A stretch of DNA of 19,130 nucleotides from UBA10183 sp041653835 (GCA_041653835.1 JBAZEP010000033.1:1-19130); one strand, 5' to 3'; counted from the first letter of the stretch, positions 1 through 6,983 are shown. Numbers and translations: made by a program. The notes: generated by a model from the sequence alone, not told the origin.

Positions 1-1286
1 AAGAGATGGGCATAAAAACAGTCGCGGTGTATTCAGAGGCGGATACCGACTCTCTCCATACAAGGCTCGCTGATGAGGCTGTATGTATAGGCCCTGCCCA
101 GAGCTCCGAAAGCTATCTCAATATACCGGCTATTATAAGCGCCGCAGAGATCACGGATGTGGACGCGATACATCCGGGTTATGGCTTCCTGGCTGAAAAC
201 GCGCATTTCGCCGAGATATGCGAATCATGCGATATAACATTTATAGGGCCTACGCCTGAAAATATGAGGATGATGGGCGACAAAATGACGGCAAGGCTTA
301 CTATGCAGAAGGTCGGCATACCTGTCATACCGGGCAGCCAGAGCATCATAAAGACAAAGGAAGAGGCGGTAAAGACCGCCAAGAGATTGAAATATCCCGT
401 TATAATAAAGGCCTCGGCAGGCGGCGGAGGAAAGGGCATGAGGGTTTGCCATAATGACGTCAGGTTGATCAGCTCTCTTATAACCGCCCAGCAGGAAGCC
501 GAAGCTGCTTTTGGAAGCGCGGATGTATATCTCGAAAGATATGTCGAGCGGCCCAGGCATATAGAGGTGCAGATACTCGCCGATAAATACGGCCATATCG
601 TATCGCTTGGCGAAAGAGACTGCACTATCCAGAGGAGGCACCAGAAATTGATAGAAGAGTCCCCCTCGCCCGCGATAGATCCCAAATTAAGGAAGAAAGT
701 CGGGGACATGGCGGTCAAGGCGGCAAAGGCATGCAATTACCTGAACGCAGGCACCGTGGAATTCCTTTTTGACAAGGAAGAGAACTTTTACTTCCTTGAA
801 GTGAACACCAGGATACAGGTAGAACACCCCATAACCGAGATGGTAACCGGCATCGACCTGATAAAGGAACAGATAAAGATAGCCAGCGGCATGAAACTGG
901 GGTTCAAGCAGGACGACATAAAAATAAAAGGGGTGGCAATAGAATGCAGGATCAACGCTGAAAATCCAGAGAAGAATTTTATGCCCAGCCCCGGGAAAAT
1001 AGAATTATATCTCGCCCCGGGCGGCCCGGGAGTAAGAGTGGATTCGCATGTTTATTCAGGCTACAATATCTCTCCTTACTACGATTCCATGATAGCCAAG
1101 CTCATATGCCATGGGAATACCAGGCAGGAAGCCATAAGCATAATGAAGAGAGCCCTTGACGAGTTCATGATAGAACCGATAAAAACCACGATACCTTTCC
1201 ATAAGCATGTAATGAGCGATACGCTGTTCTTAAGGGGAGATTTCGCGACGGATTATGTGGAGAAACTTTTAGGGACAAGCGAATAA
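1..1286 (+). CDS. accC: Biotin carboxylase subunit of acetyl-CoA carboxylase (5' truncated)
   Basis: ATP-dependent carboxylation of biotin on the carrier protein, first half-reaction of acetyl-CoA carboxylase, cytoplasmic. The first in-frame ATG (base 6) is internal: it lies in the family's 'ELGIKTVAVYSEAD' stretch, and the codon before it (bases 3-5) encodes the expected Glu, so about 23 N-terminal residues lie outside the window; 426 visible plus 23 matches the usual 449. Seen: ATP-grasp glycine loop KASAGGGGKGM, the ERDCTIQRRHQK segment, and EVNTRIQVEHPITE with the catalytic Glu, Asn and Arg. It could instead be the biotin carboxylase part of a pyruvate or propionyl-CoA carboxylase; the length with no further domain favours a stand-alone AccC. 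No accB is visible. The next gene starts 18 nt downstream. Confidence 0.95.
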   Translation, partial: EMGIKTVAVYSEADTDSLHTRLADEAVCIGPAQSSESYLNIPAIISAAEITDVDAIHPGYGFLAENAHFAEICESCDITFIGPTPENMRMMGDKMTARLTMQKVGIPVIPGSQSIIKTKEEAVKTAKRLKYPVIIKASAGGGGKGMRVCHNDVRLISSLITAQQEAEAAFGSADVYLERYVERPRHIEVQILADKYGHIVSLGERDCTIQRRHQKLIEESPSPAIDPKLRKKVGDMAVKAAKACNYLNAGTVEFLFDKEENFYFLEVNTRIQVEHPITEMVTGIDLIKEQIKIASGMKLGFKQDDIKIKGVAIECRINAENPEKNFMPSPGKIELYLAPGGPGVRVDSHVYSGYNISPYYDSMIAKLICHGNTRQEAISIMKRALDEFMIEPIKTTIPFHKHVMSDTLFLRGDFATDYVEKLLGTSE

Positions 1287-1304
1287 AACAAGGAGAAAAA
1301 CACC

Positions 1305-2333
1305 ATGAAGAAAGTAGGTATATTGACGGGCGGCGGGGATTGTCCCGGGTTGAACCCTGTAATAAGGGCTGTTGTCAGATACGCGATCCAGGAAAATTAT
1401 AAGGTAACAGGCATAAAAAACGGGTGGAAAGGCCTTATCGCGAACGATACCGTTGAATTAGACCTTCAATCCGTTTCAGGGATATTGCCCAGGGGAGGGA
1501 CTATTTTAGGCACATCCAGGACCAACCCTTATAAAAAAGAAGATGACCTGAAGAGCGCTAAAGAAAATTTCAAAAAACTGGGACTTGAAGCATTGATCGC
1601 GGTAGGGGGAGAAGATACTCTTGGCGTCGCGCATAAATTATATAAAGACGGGTTCAATGTCGTGGGCGCGCCCAAGACCATAGACAACGATTTGAGCTGT
1701 ACTGATGTCACTTTCGGATTCGATACGGCGATAAATATAGTGATGGAGGCCGTTGACAGGCTGCATACGACCGCGGAATCGCATCACAGGATAATGGTAG
1801 TCGAGGTAATGGGCAGGCACGCCGGATGGATAGCGATTGAGTCCGGCATAGCCGGGGGGGCGGACGTGGTCCTTATCCCGGAGATCCCCATAGACCTGGA
1901 TGAAGTCTGCGCTATTATAAAGAAGAGGCATTCCAGGGGAAAAAGTTTCAGCATAGTCGTGGTAGCGGAAGGCGCCCAGTTTAAGAAGGGCACAATGGTA
2001 ACCCAGGAAGAGAAGCTGGATGCTTTCGGGCATGTAAGGCTCGGGGGTATAGGCCAAAGAATAGGCGATGAGATAGAAAAAAGGACAGGCTATGAGACCA
2101 GGGTTACCGTGCTCGGGCATATACAAAGAGGCGGGTCTCCGACCGCGTTTGACAGGGTACTTGGCACGAGGTTCGGCATAAAAGCCATGGAACTCGTACT
2201 TAAAAAAGATTACGGCAAAATGGCGAGTCTTCAGGGAAACAAGATAGCCGCTGTCCCGCTGGAATCAGCGGTCAGCGAATTGAAAACAGTCGACATGGAA
2301 TTTTATAACATGGCCAAGATATTCTTCGGCTAA
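1305..2333 (+). CDS. pfkA: 6-phosphofructokinase, predicted pyrophosphate-dependent
   Basis: Phosphorylates fructose 6-phosphate to the 1,6-bisphosphate in glycolysis (reversible if PPi is the donor). A 342-residue PFK-A family protein: GGGDCPGLN at the N terminus, PKTIDND with the catalytic Asp (residues 123-129), MGRHAGW sugar-binding segment (about 169-175), GHIQRGGSP near 272-280. In E. coli numbering, which applies here without offset, position 104 is Asp (GGED, 101-104) and position 124 is Lys. Family knowledge: ATP enzymes have Gly104, and D104 with K124 marks PPi-dependent enzymes such as that of Amycolatopsis, so I predict PPi use. Start ATG has an AAGGAG site. The stop codon is overlapped by a long palindrome. 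Confidence 0.93.
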   Translation: MKKVGILTGGGDCPGLNPVIRAVVRYAIQENYKVTGIKNGWKGLIANDTVELDLQSVSGILPRGGTILGTSRTNPYKKEDDLKSAKENFKKLGLEALIAVGGEDTLGVAHKLYKDGFNVVGAPKTIDNDLSCTDVTFGFDTAINIVMEAVDRLHTTAESHHRIMVVEVMGRHAGWIAIESGIAGGADVVLIPEIPIDLDEVCAIIKKRHSRGKSFSIVVVAEGAQFKKGTMVTQEEKLDAFGHVRLGGIGQRIGDEIEKRTGYETRVTVLGHIQRGGSPTAFDRVLGTRFGIKAMELVLKKDYGKMASLQGNKIAAVPLESAVSELKTVDMEFYNMAKIFFG

Positions 2334-2366
2334 TGTTACATTGTGACAGTGTCACAATGTAACATT
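2332..2366. repeat. Perfect 35-nt palindrome between pfkA and gmhA
   Basis: Arms of 17 nt around a single central base: the left arm is AATGTTACATTGTGACA (2332-2348), centre G (2349), and the right arm (2350-2366) is its exact reverse complement. It begins inside the pfkA stop codon and ends ten bases before the preferred gmhA ATG. No T-run follows, so it is not a normal intrinsic terminator. It could be an operator for a dimeric regulator, a REP-like palindrome or an mRNA-processing hairpin. Confidence 0.85.
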
Positions 2367-2376
2367 GATTGTTAAT

Positions 2377-2943
2377 ATGAAAAAAAAGATAAAAACGCTC
2401 TTAAAAGAAAGTATTGATGTAAAAACCAGGATGCTTGAAACTAAAGGCGTCGAGGATATAGAAACGCTGGCAAAGGCTATGCTCAGGACAATAAAATCAG
2501 GCCATAAAATTTTATTGTTCGGGAATGGCGGAAGCGCGGCCGACAGTCTGCATATAGCAGCGGAACTTGTCGGCAGGTTCCGCAAAGAGAGAAAGGCATT
2601 GCCCGCGATAGCGCTTACCGCGAATATCTCAGCTATTACCGCGCTCGGGAACGATTATGATTTTGAGCGTATTTTCGAGAGGCAGATAGAGGCGTTGGGA
2701 GCGAAAGGCGATATGGCGATAGGCATATCTACCAGCGGAAGCTCAAAAAATGTAGCCGCAGGTATTGCGAAGGCATCCAGGATGGGGCTGAAAACAGCCG
2801 CCCTTACCGGGAGCAAAACCGGGACGCTTTGCGCGTTAGCCGATATCTGCGTGAAGGTACCGTCAGATAACACCCCCAGGATACAGGAATCCCACATCGC
2901 GATAGGTCATATTGTGTGTGAGTTGATAGAAAATGCTTTCTAA
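2377..2943 (+). CDS. gmhA: Phosphoheptose isomerase (sedoheptulose 7-phosphate isomerase), SIS domain
   Basis: Converts sedoheptulose 7-phosphate to D-glycero-D-manno-heptose 7-phosphate, first step of ADP- or GDP-heptose synthesis for LPS core or S-layer glycans. 188 residues from the ATG at 2377; a TTG at 2365 would add four residues but lies inside the palindrome, and neither has a clear Shine-Dalgarno site. Single SIS domain: FGNGGSAADS (48-57), AAELVGRF with the conserved Glu63, GNDYDF (91-96), GISTSGSS (116-123), and PSDNTPRIQESHIAIGH with His173 and His178 as candidate catalytic base. Its last 11 nt overlap the nucleotidyltransferase gene for the same pathway, which supports the assignment over a generic SIS protein. 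Confidence 0.92.
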   Translation: MKKKIKTLLKESIDVKTRMLETKGVEDIETLAKAMLRTIKSGHKILLFGNGGSAADSLHIAAELVGRFRKERKALPAIALTANISAITALGNDYDFERIFERQIEALGAKGDMAIGISTSGSSKNVAAGIAKASRMGLKTAALTGSKTGTLCALADICVKVPSDNTPRIQESHIAIGHIVCELIENAF

Positions 2944-3415
2944 AAAAATAAAAACTCGTCCTTCCGCGGCGGCAACCATAAAAAGACTAAAACAAAAGAA
3001 TAAAAAGATTGTATTTACCAACGGTTGTTTCGATATCCTGCATGCCGGCCATGTGAGCTATCTGGCAAAAGCCAAATCTTTGGGCGACATACTGGTCATA
3101 GGGCTCAACAGCGACCGTTCGGTAAAAAAATTGAAGGGTAAATCCAGGCCGGTCATATCGCAGAAATACAGGGCCCTCTTGCTCGCGGCGCTGGAGGCGG
3201 TGGACTTCGTGGTAGTATTCGGCGAACCCACCCCCTTAAAATTGATAAAAGCGGTAAGGCCCGATGTGCTTGTCAAGGGCGGGGATTGGAAAAAAGAAAA
3301 TATAGTAGGCGCAGAATTTGTGGGATCGTACGGCGGCAAAGTCAAAAGCCTGTCTTATATAAAAGGCCTTTCGACCCGCGGTATCATATCCAAGATACAG
3401 GCTGCTAAGGCATGA
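2933..3415 (+). CDS. rfaE2: D-glycero-beta-D-manno-heptose 1-phosphate nucleotidyltransferase (RfaE2, stand-alone HldE C-terminal domain)
   Basis: Transfers a nucleotide (AMP in the HldE pathway) to heptose 1-phosphate, giving the activated heptose used for LPS. 160 residues, the length of HldE domain II alone. Seen: FTNGCFDILHAGH with the HxGH nucleotidyltransferase motif (His37-His40), LNSDRSVKKLKG (58-69), and VKGGDWK (114-120). The kinase domain I of HldE is absent here, as is GmhB phosphatase. ATG at 2933 overlaps gmhA by 11 nt and its 3' end overlaps the next gene by 4 nt, so it is probably translationally coupled within this operon. FMN adenylyltransferase-like or glycerol-3-phosphate cytidylyltransferase relatives share the fold, but the motifs and gmhA context favour RfaE2. 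Confidence 0.92.
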   Translation: MLSKKIKTRPSAAATIKRLKQKNKKIVFTNGCFDILHAGHVSYLAKAKSLGDILVIGLNSDRSVKKLKGKSRPVISQKYRALLLAALEAVDFVVVFGEPTPLKLIKAVRPDVLVKGGDWKKENIVGAEFVGSYGGKVKSLSYIKGLSTRGIISKIQAAKA

Positions 3416-3849
3416 AGAAAGACGCGATATTACGGATCATAGACGCGAATTTGAACAGGACGCGCGAAGGATTAAGGGTTTGTGAGGATATAGCCAGGTT
3501 TTTTCTTCAGGATAAGAAAGCCTCCAATGCCCTGAAAGCGGTAAGGCACAGGGCAACAAACCTGGTGCTCGGGGCGGAAAAGATATCGCTGGATGAAATT
3601 TTATCTGGAAGGGATACAGGCGGCGATAAATCGAAATTTTCGGATTTTGCGCCGCCTCCGGATATGGATATCGCGGATATTTTTATGTCCAATATAGAGC
3701 GCGTCAAGGAATCTTTGCGGGTCATGGAAGAATGTTTCAAGGTGATAGATGAGAGAATAAGCCGCGGGTACAGAAAGCTCAGATTTGACACCTATGGTAT
3801 CGAAAAAAAAATTGTTAAGAAAGCCCGGCTTGTATCTCGTAACGGATAG
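3412..3849 (+). CDS. thiD2: ThiD2-type HMP-phosphate kinase domain (5' half of a frame-split thiD2-thiE gene)
   Basis: Resembles ThiD2 (Pfam ThiD2 family), the monofunctional hydroxymethylpyrimidine-phosphate kinase found as the N-terminal part of ThiE in cyanobacteria and other bacteria; it makes HMP-PP for ThiE. Seen: DANLNRTREGLRVCED (11-26), ARFFL, LKAVRHRA (41-48), SGRDTGGDKS (65-74), and NIERVKESLRVMEE (94-107), all in the family's order. In fused relatives the domain runs through 'LYxLEKxLL' into 'LYLVTD'. Here the frame reads TYGIEKKIVKKARLVSRNG and stops, while the +1 frame continues as LLRKPGLYLVTDS. The last 12 residues are therefore probably not native. ATG overlaps rfaE2 by 4 nt. 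The family call is from memory of the motif. Confidence 0.8.
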   Translation: MKKDAILRIIDANLNRTREGLRVCEDIARFFLQDKKASNALKAVRHRATNLVLGAEKISLDEILSGRDTGGDKSKFSDFAPPPDMDIADIFMSNIERVKESLRVMEECFKVIDERISRGYRKLRFDTYGIEKKIVKKARLVSRNG

Positions 3850-4423
3850 CCGCGCATTGAAGGGCAGGGAGTTATTCAAAGCCATAGCTTCTTCGTTGAA
3901 GGCAGGAGTGGACATGGTCCAATTCAGGGATAAAGAAGCGAGCGACGCTGATTTTTTTGCCGCAGGCCTCAGGATAAAGAAATTAGTGAATAATAAGGCC
4001 CTCTTTATAATAAATGACCGGGTACACATGGCACTTGCGCTGGACGCGGACGGCGTACACCTCGGACAGACGGATATGCCTGTAAAAAGCGCCAGGGATA
4101 TCCTTGGCAGGGGAAAGATAATAGGCCTTTCCGCAAACACTCTGGAAGAAGCCAGGGGCGCGGAAAAACAAGGCGCGGACTATATAGCCATAGGAGCTGT
4201 TTTTCGCACGCCGGTAAAACCGGATTGCAGGCATGCCGGATTGACGACACTGAGGAGGGCCGCGAAGAACATAAAAACCCCTCTTGTGGCGATAGGCGGA
4301 ATAAACGAAACAAATATCACGGAGGTCGTTTCATGCGGCGTAAAAAGAGCAGCTGTTGTCCGCGCGATACTCGCGTCCAGGGACCCTTACCTGGCCGCTA
4401 AAAACTTATTGGGGAAAATTTAA
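3794..4423 (+). CDS. thiE: Thiamine-phosphate synthase (3' half of a frame-split thiD2-thiE gene)
   Basis: Joins HMP-PP and the thiazole phosphate to thiamine phosphate. TIM-barrel TPS motifs in order: LYLVTDS, MVQFRDKE (family VQLRDK), FIINDRV, DGVHLGQTDMP, GLSANTLEEA (family often has His where Asn stands), YIAIGAVFRTPVKPD and LVAIGGI. The first ATG in frame is 3794 (209 residues); a TTG at 3785 is also open. Neither has a Shine-Dalgarno site and both sit inside the thiD2 frame, overlapping it by 56 nt. Removing one A from the A9 run at 3803-3811 joins the two frames into a 336-residue protein with an unbroken family junction, so independent translation from 3794 may not be the native mode. 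The ThiE assignment is secure; the start is not. Confidence 0.9.
   Translation: MVSKKKLLRKPGLYLVTDSRALKGRELFKAIASSLKAGVDMVQFRDKEASDADFFAAGLRIKKLVNNKALFIINDRVHMALALDADGVHLGQTDMPVKSARDILGRGKIIGLSANTLEEARGAEKQGADYIAIGAVFRTPVKPDCRHAGLTTLRRAAKNIKTPLVAIGGINETNITEVVSCGVKRAAVVRAILASRDPYLAAKNLLGKI
3803..3811 (+). other. A9 homopolymer at the thiD2/thiE frame change
   Basis: Nine consecutive A between GTATCG and TTGTT. Upstream the ThiD2 frame is open, downstream the ThiE frame is one base ahead. With eight A the codons would read I-E-K-K-L-L-R-K-P-G-L-Y-L, matching the usual ThiD2-ThiE linker. The run is a candidate for transcriptional slippage, a phase-variable tract, a real mutation or a sequencing error. 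Confidence 0.8.
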
Positions 4424-4424
4424 A

Positions 4425-5663
4425 ATGACAATGCGATCCGTTTCCAGGAATGAAAAGATACCCCTCGAAGTATTAAAAAAGCGCGTAGCGGAAGGAAAGA
4501 TCGCGCTCATAAGAAATCCTAAGCGGAAAATAACTCCATGCGCGGTAGGGGAAGGGCTTCGGGTTAAAGTTAACGCCAATATCGGCACATCCAAAGATAG
4601 TTCAGACGTGGATAACGAACTCAGAAAGATGAGCGTCGCGATAAAATACGGCGCGGACGCTATTATGGACCTGAGCACGGGAGGGGATATAGGCAAGATA
4701 CGCAGGCTGATACTGAAAAACTCCTCTGTCCCGATAGGCACTGTCCCTGTATATGAGATAGCTGTCGCGGCGGCGAAAAAAAGAGGCCACATCTCCCGCA
4801 TAAAACCGCGCGATATCCTTGATAACCTGGAGGCGCAGGCATCGGAAGGCGTGGATTTTTTCACTATCCACTGCGGCATAACGCAGGAGGTGCTGGAAAG
4901 GCTCAGGAAACAGAAACGCCTTATAAACATAGTTTCGAGAGGCGGTTCTTTTATCGCCGAGTGGATGGTCGTCAATAAAAAAGAAAATCCTTTTTACGAA
5001 TATTTCGATGATATACTTAAGATCGCGAAAAAATACGGCGTGACGCTCAGCCTCGGGGATGGTTTAAGGCCGGGCTCGGTAGCAGACGCTACGGACCGGC
5101 CGCAGGTACAGGAACTCATAACGCTGGGGGAACTCGGTGACAAGGCAAGAAAAAACGGGGTACAGGTCATAATAGAAGGGCCAGGGCACGTACCGCTGGA
5201 CCAGATAGAGGCCAATATCATATTGCAGAAAAGATTATGCAATAACGCGCCTTTCTATGTTCTTGGCCCGCTAGTAACAGATATTGCCCCAGGTTACGAC
5301 CATATAACAGGAGCAATAGGGGGCGCTTTGGCGGCTTTTTATGGGGCGGATTTCCTGTGCTATGTAACGCCCTCGGAACATTTAAGGATCCCCGACGAAG
5401 ACGACGTGAAAAACGGCGTCGTGGCTTCAAAGATAGCGGCGCATGCCGCGGATATAGCGAGACACCTGCCCGGGGCCATGGATATGGATAGGATAATGTC
5501 GGAACTCAGGGTAAAAAGGGATTGGAAAGGCCAGATCAAAAGATCGATAGACCCTGTAAAAGCGGAAAAATACAGGAAATCATCCATGTCTGTCGATAAA
5601 GATTTCTGCACGATGTGCAGCGACTATTGCTCCATGAAGATCATGGAGCAATATTTCAAGTAG
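4425..5663 (+). CDS. thiC: Phosphomethylpyrimidine synthase, short ThiC form
   Basis: Radical SAM enzyme that rearranges aminoimidazole ribotide to HMP phosphate in thiamine synthesis. The frame is open from 4356, but the ATG at 4425 has GGGGA nine bases upstream and follows the thiE stop directly, so I chose it (412 residues). That is the short ThiC form, without the N-terminal domain of the roughly 630-residue E. coli enzyme. Seen: NANIGTS, DLSTGGDI, FTIHCGI, SRGGSFIAEW, SLGDGLRPGS, EGPGHVPLDQIE, LVTDIAPGYDHITGAIGG and TPSEHL. The C-terminal cluster cysteines are Cys395, Cys398 and Cys402 (CX2CX3C), one residue shorter than the CX2CX4C of E. coli. No TPP riboswitch core is recognisable upstream of the thi genes. 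Confidence 0.96.
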   Translation: MTMRSVSRNEKIPLEVLKKRVAEGKIALIRNPKRKITPCAVGEGLRVKVNANIGTSKDSSDVDNELRKMSVAIKYGADAIMDLSTGGDIGKIRRLILKNSSVPIGTVPVYEIAVAAAKKRGHISRIKPRDILDNLEAQASEGVDFFTIHCGITQEVLERLRKQKRLINIVSRGGSFIAEWMVVNKKENPFYEYFDDILKIAKKYGVTLSLGDGLRPGSVADATDRPQVQELITLGELGDKARKNGVQVIIEGPGHVPLDQIEANIILQKRLCNNAPFYVLGPLVTDIAPGYDHITGAIGGALAAFYGADFLCYVTPSEHLRIPDEDDVKNGVVASKIAAHAADIARHLPGAMDMDRIMSELRVKRDWKGQIKRSIDPVKAEKYRKSSMSVDKDFCTMCSDYCSMKIMEQYFK

Positions 5664-5672
5664 GACGATATC

Positions 5673-6575
5673 ATGAAAGAAATACTTGTTATAGGTTCGG
5701 TAGCGCTGGATACCATAGAATCACCCGCCGGCTATTTCGAAGAGGTGCTGGGCGGGTCAGCGGTATATTTTTCGATAAGCGCGGGTTTTTTCGCTCCCGT
5801 AAATCTGGTCGCGACGGTAGGGATGGATTTCCCGGAGGAGCATAAAGAGACGCTGCGGTCTTTCGGCGTGGGGCTTGAAGGGCTGGAAGTAAAAGAGGGC
5901 AGGACATTCCGGTGGAAAGGCTCTTATGTAAAAGACATGAATTCCGCGGAAACTATCGATACACAGCTTAATGTGTTCGCGGATTTCAAACCCAGCCTGC
6001 CGGAAAAATATGAAAAAAGTAAATACATCTTTCTCGCGAATATAGACCCTGACCTGCAGATATTTATACTCAAGAAACTGTCCGGTAAAAGATTTATAGG
6101 CTGTGATTCCATGAATCACTGGATCAGGAGCAAGAGCAGTTCTCTCAAAGACACTATAAAAAATGCCTCCATAATATTCTTAAATGACATGGAAGCGAAA
6201 ATGCTCTCAGGCGAATCCAATATAATGAAAGCCGGAAAATACCTGCTTTCGCTGGGCCCAAGGTTCGCGGTTATCAAAAGAGGGGAATATGGCTCGGCGC
6301 TTTTTTCAAAAGATTTCACATTCATGGCGCCCGCCTATCTCCTGGAAGAAATCAAAGACCCGACAGGCGCGGGAGATACGTTCGCGGGAGGATTTATGGG
6401 GTATCTCGCGAAGACCGACAAGATAAATGAAAAGAACATGAAAAACGCGCTCCTATGGGGTTCGATAATGGCATCTTTTACCGTGCAGGACTTCAGTATA
6501 AACAGGTTTTTGGGATTAAAGAAAAAGGATGTAGAAGAAAGGTATAGAAGTTTTAATAAGTTAATAACCGTGTAG
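5673..6575 (+). CDS. PfkB/ribokinase-family kinase, substrate unknown
   Basis: 300 residues with the ribokinase fold: VIGSVALDTIE at the N terminus, GGSAVYFSISAGFFAP (27-42) as the substrate-side segment, VGMDFPEEH (49-57), SMNHWI (146-151), NDMEAKMLSG (171-180), IKRGEYGS (201-208), and the DPTGAGDTFAGGF signature with catalytic Asp235. It resembles the group called ribokinase_group_C in domain databases (from memory), whose substrate I do not know. It starts 9 nt after thiC with an AGGA site, so it is co-transcribed with the heptose and thiamine genes. Possible substrates by context are HMP or heptose 7-phosphate, whose kinase is otherwise missing; neither is shown by sequence. Followed by tRNA-Gly. 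Confidence 0.85.
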   Translation: MKEILVIGSVALDTIESPAGYFEEVLGGSAVYFSISAGFFAPVNLVATVGMDFPEEHKETLRSFGVGLEGLEVKEGRTFRWKGSYVKDMNSAETIDTQLNVFADFKPSLPEKYEKSKYIFLANIDPDLQIFILKKLSGKRFIGCDSMNHWIRSKSSSLKDTIKNASIIFLNDMEAKMLSGESNIMKAGKYLLSLGPRFAVIKRGEYGSALFSKDFTFMAPAYLLEEIKDPTGAGDTFAGGFMGYLAKTDKINEKNMKNALLWGSIMASFTVQDFSINRFLGLKKKDVEERYRSFNKLITV

Positions 6576-6625
6576 TGTAGTCCTTCGAGGGGTAACAGCG
6601 GAGCAAAGCGACGAAGTAATTTATT

Positions 6626-6699
6626 GCGGGTGTAGTTCAATGGTAGAACACGAGCTTCCCAAGCTCGCAGCGTGGGTTCGATTCCCATCACCCGCTCCA
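6626..6699 (+). tRNA. tRNA-Gly, anticodon CCC
   Basis: Full cloverleaf: acceptor GCGGGTG pairs with CACCCGC; D arm GTTC/GAAC; anticodon stem CGAGC/GCTCG with loop TTCCCAA, so anticodon CCC (6658-6660); T arm GTGGG/CCCAT (one G-T pair) with TTCGATT; discriminator T and an encoded CCA (6697-6699). The T discriminator fits glycine tRNAs. The 21 nt from 6679 to the CCA recur at 6801. Confidence 0.97.
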
Positions 6700-6788
6700 G
6701 AATAGTAGGCTAAGGGAATCGAAGTGAGACCGCTGGATGCGACGGATAGGAGCATCTGTCTAGCGGGCGAGTGGCCGACCCGGAGCGA
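6679..6788 (+). repeat. 110-nt direct repeat, copy 1, beginning in the tRNA-Gly T loop
   Basis: Identical over 110 nt to 6801-6910 (period 122). The first 21 nt are the 3' end of the tRNA gene; the rest is trailer. Inside the unit, CCGCT-x-GATGC (6730-6740) can pair with GCATC...AGCGG (6752-6766), and GGGAATCG (6714-6721) is the reverse complement of CGATTCCC in the tRNA T arm (6679-6686). No gene is visible in it. Confidence 0.95.
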
Positions 6789-6800
6789 AGCGAAGGGCGC

Positions 6801-6910
6801 CGATTCCCATCACCCGCTCCAGAATAGTAGGCTAAGGGAATCGAAGTGAGACCGCTGGATGCGACGGATAGGAGCATCTGTCTAGCGGGCGAGTGGCCGA
6901 CCCGGAGCGA
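6801..6910 (+). repeat. 110-nt direct repeat, copy 2, with an orphan 3' tRNA-Gly fragment
   Basis: Exact copy of 6679-6788, separated from it by AGCGAAGGGCGC. It begins with a 21-nt duplicate of the tRNA 3' end (T loop to CCA) without the rest of the tRNA. The arrangement recalls an attachment-site duplication or a tandem slip; no integrase is in the window. Confidence 0.95.
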
Positions 6911-6983
6911 CCGAGGACGTAATGTCCGAGGAAGTGCCGAGGCCTCCGGACGAGGCCGAAGAGAAGGACCCAATAAAAAATAT
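6911..6983 (+). other. GC-rich hairpin leader before the ATPase gene
   Basis: No open frame of note. Two hairpins: GGAC (6915-6918) with GTCC (6924-6927) around GTAAT, and GGCCTC (6941-6946) with GAGGCC (6952-6957) around CGGAC. The phrase CCGAGGA recurs. No T-run follows, so a terminator is unlikely. An AAGGA at about 6964-6968 is 15 nt before the ATG at 6984, a long spacing for a ribosome site. Confidence 0.5.

Noticed and set aside
4356..4424. A 23-codon upstream extension of ThiC
   Set aside because: It lies within thiE, has no family match, and the ATG at 4425 has a well-placed GGGGA site.
3380..4424. A TPP riboswitch ahead of the thiamine genes
   Set aside because: The thi genes overlap their neighbours by a few bases, and no CTGAGA/ACCTGA core was found.
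6576..6625. Possible terminator after the kinase gene (CTTCG...CGAAG then TAATTTATT)
   Set aside because: Only a 5-bp stem with a long loop and a mixed A/T tail; too weak to call.
6679..6910. CRISPR array
   Set aside because: Only two long 110-nt copies with a 12-nt separator and tRNA sequence in the unit; no short regular repeats, spacers or cas genes.
6335..6973. Minus-strand frames across the tRNA and the 110-nt repeats (reading GIEPT..., GAGDGNRRPS...)
   Set aside because: These are the familiar false translations of tRNA genes and trailers on the opposite strand.
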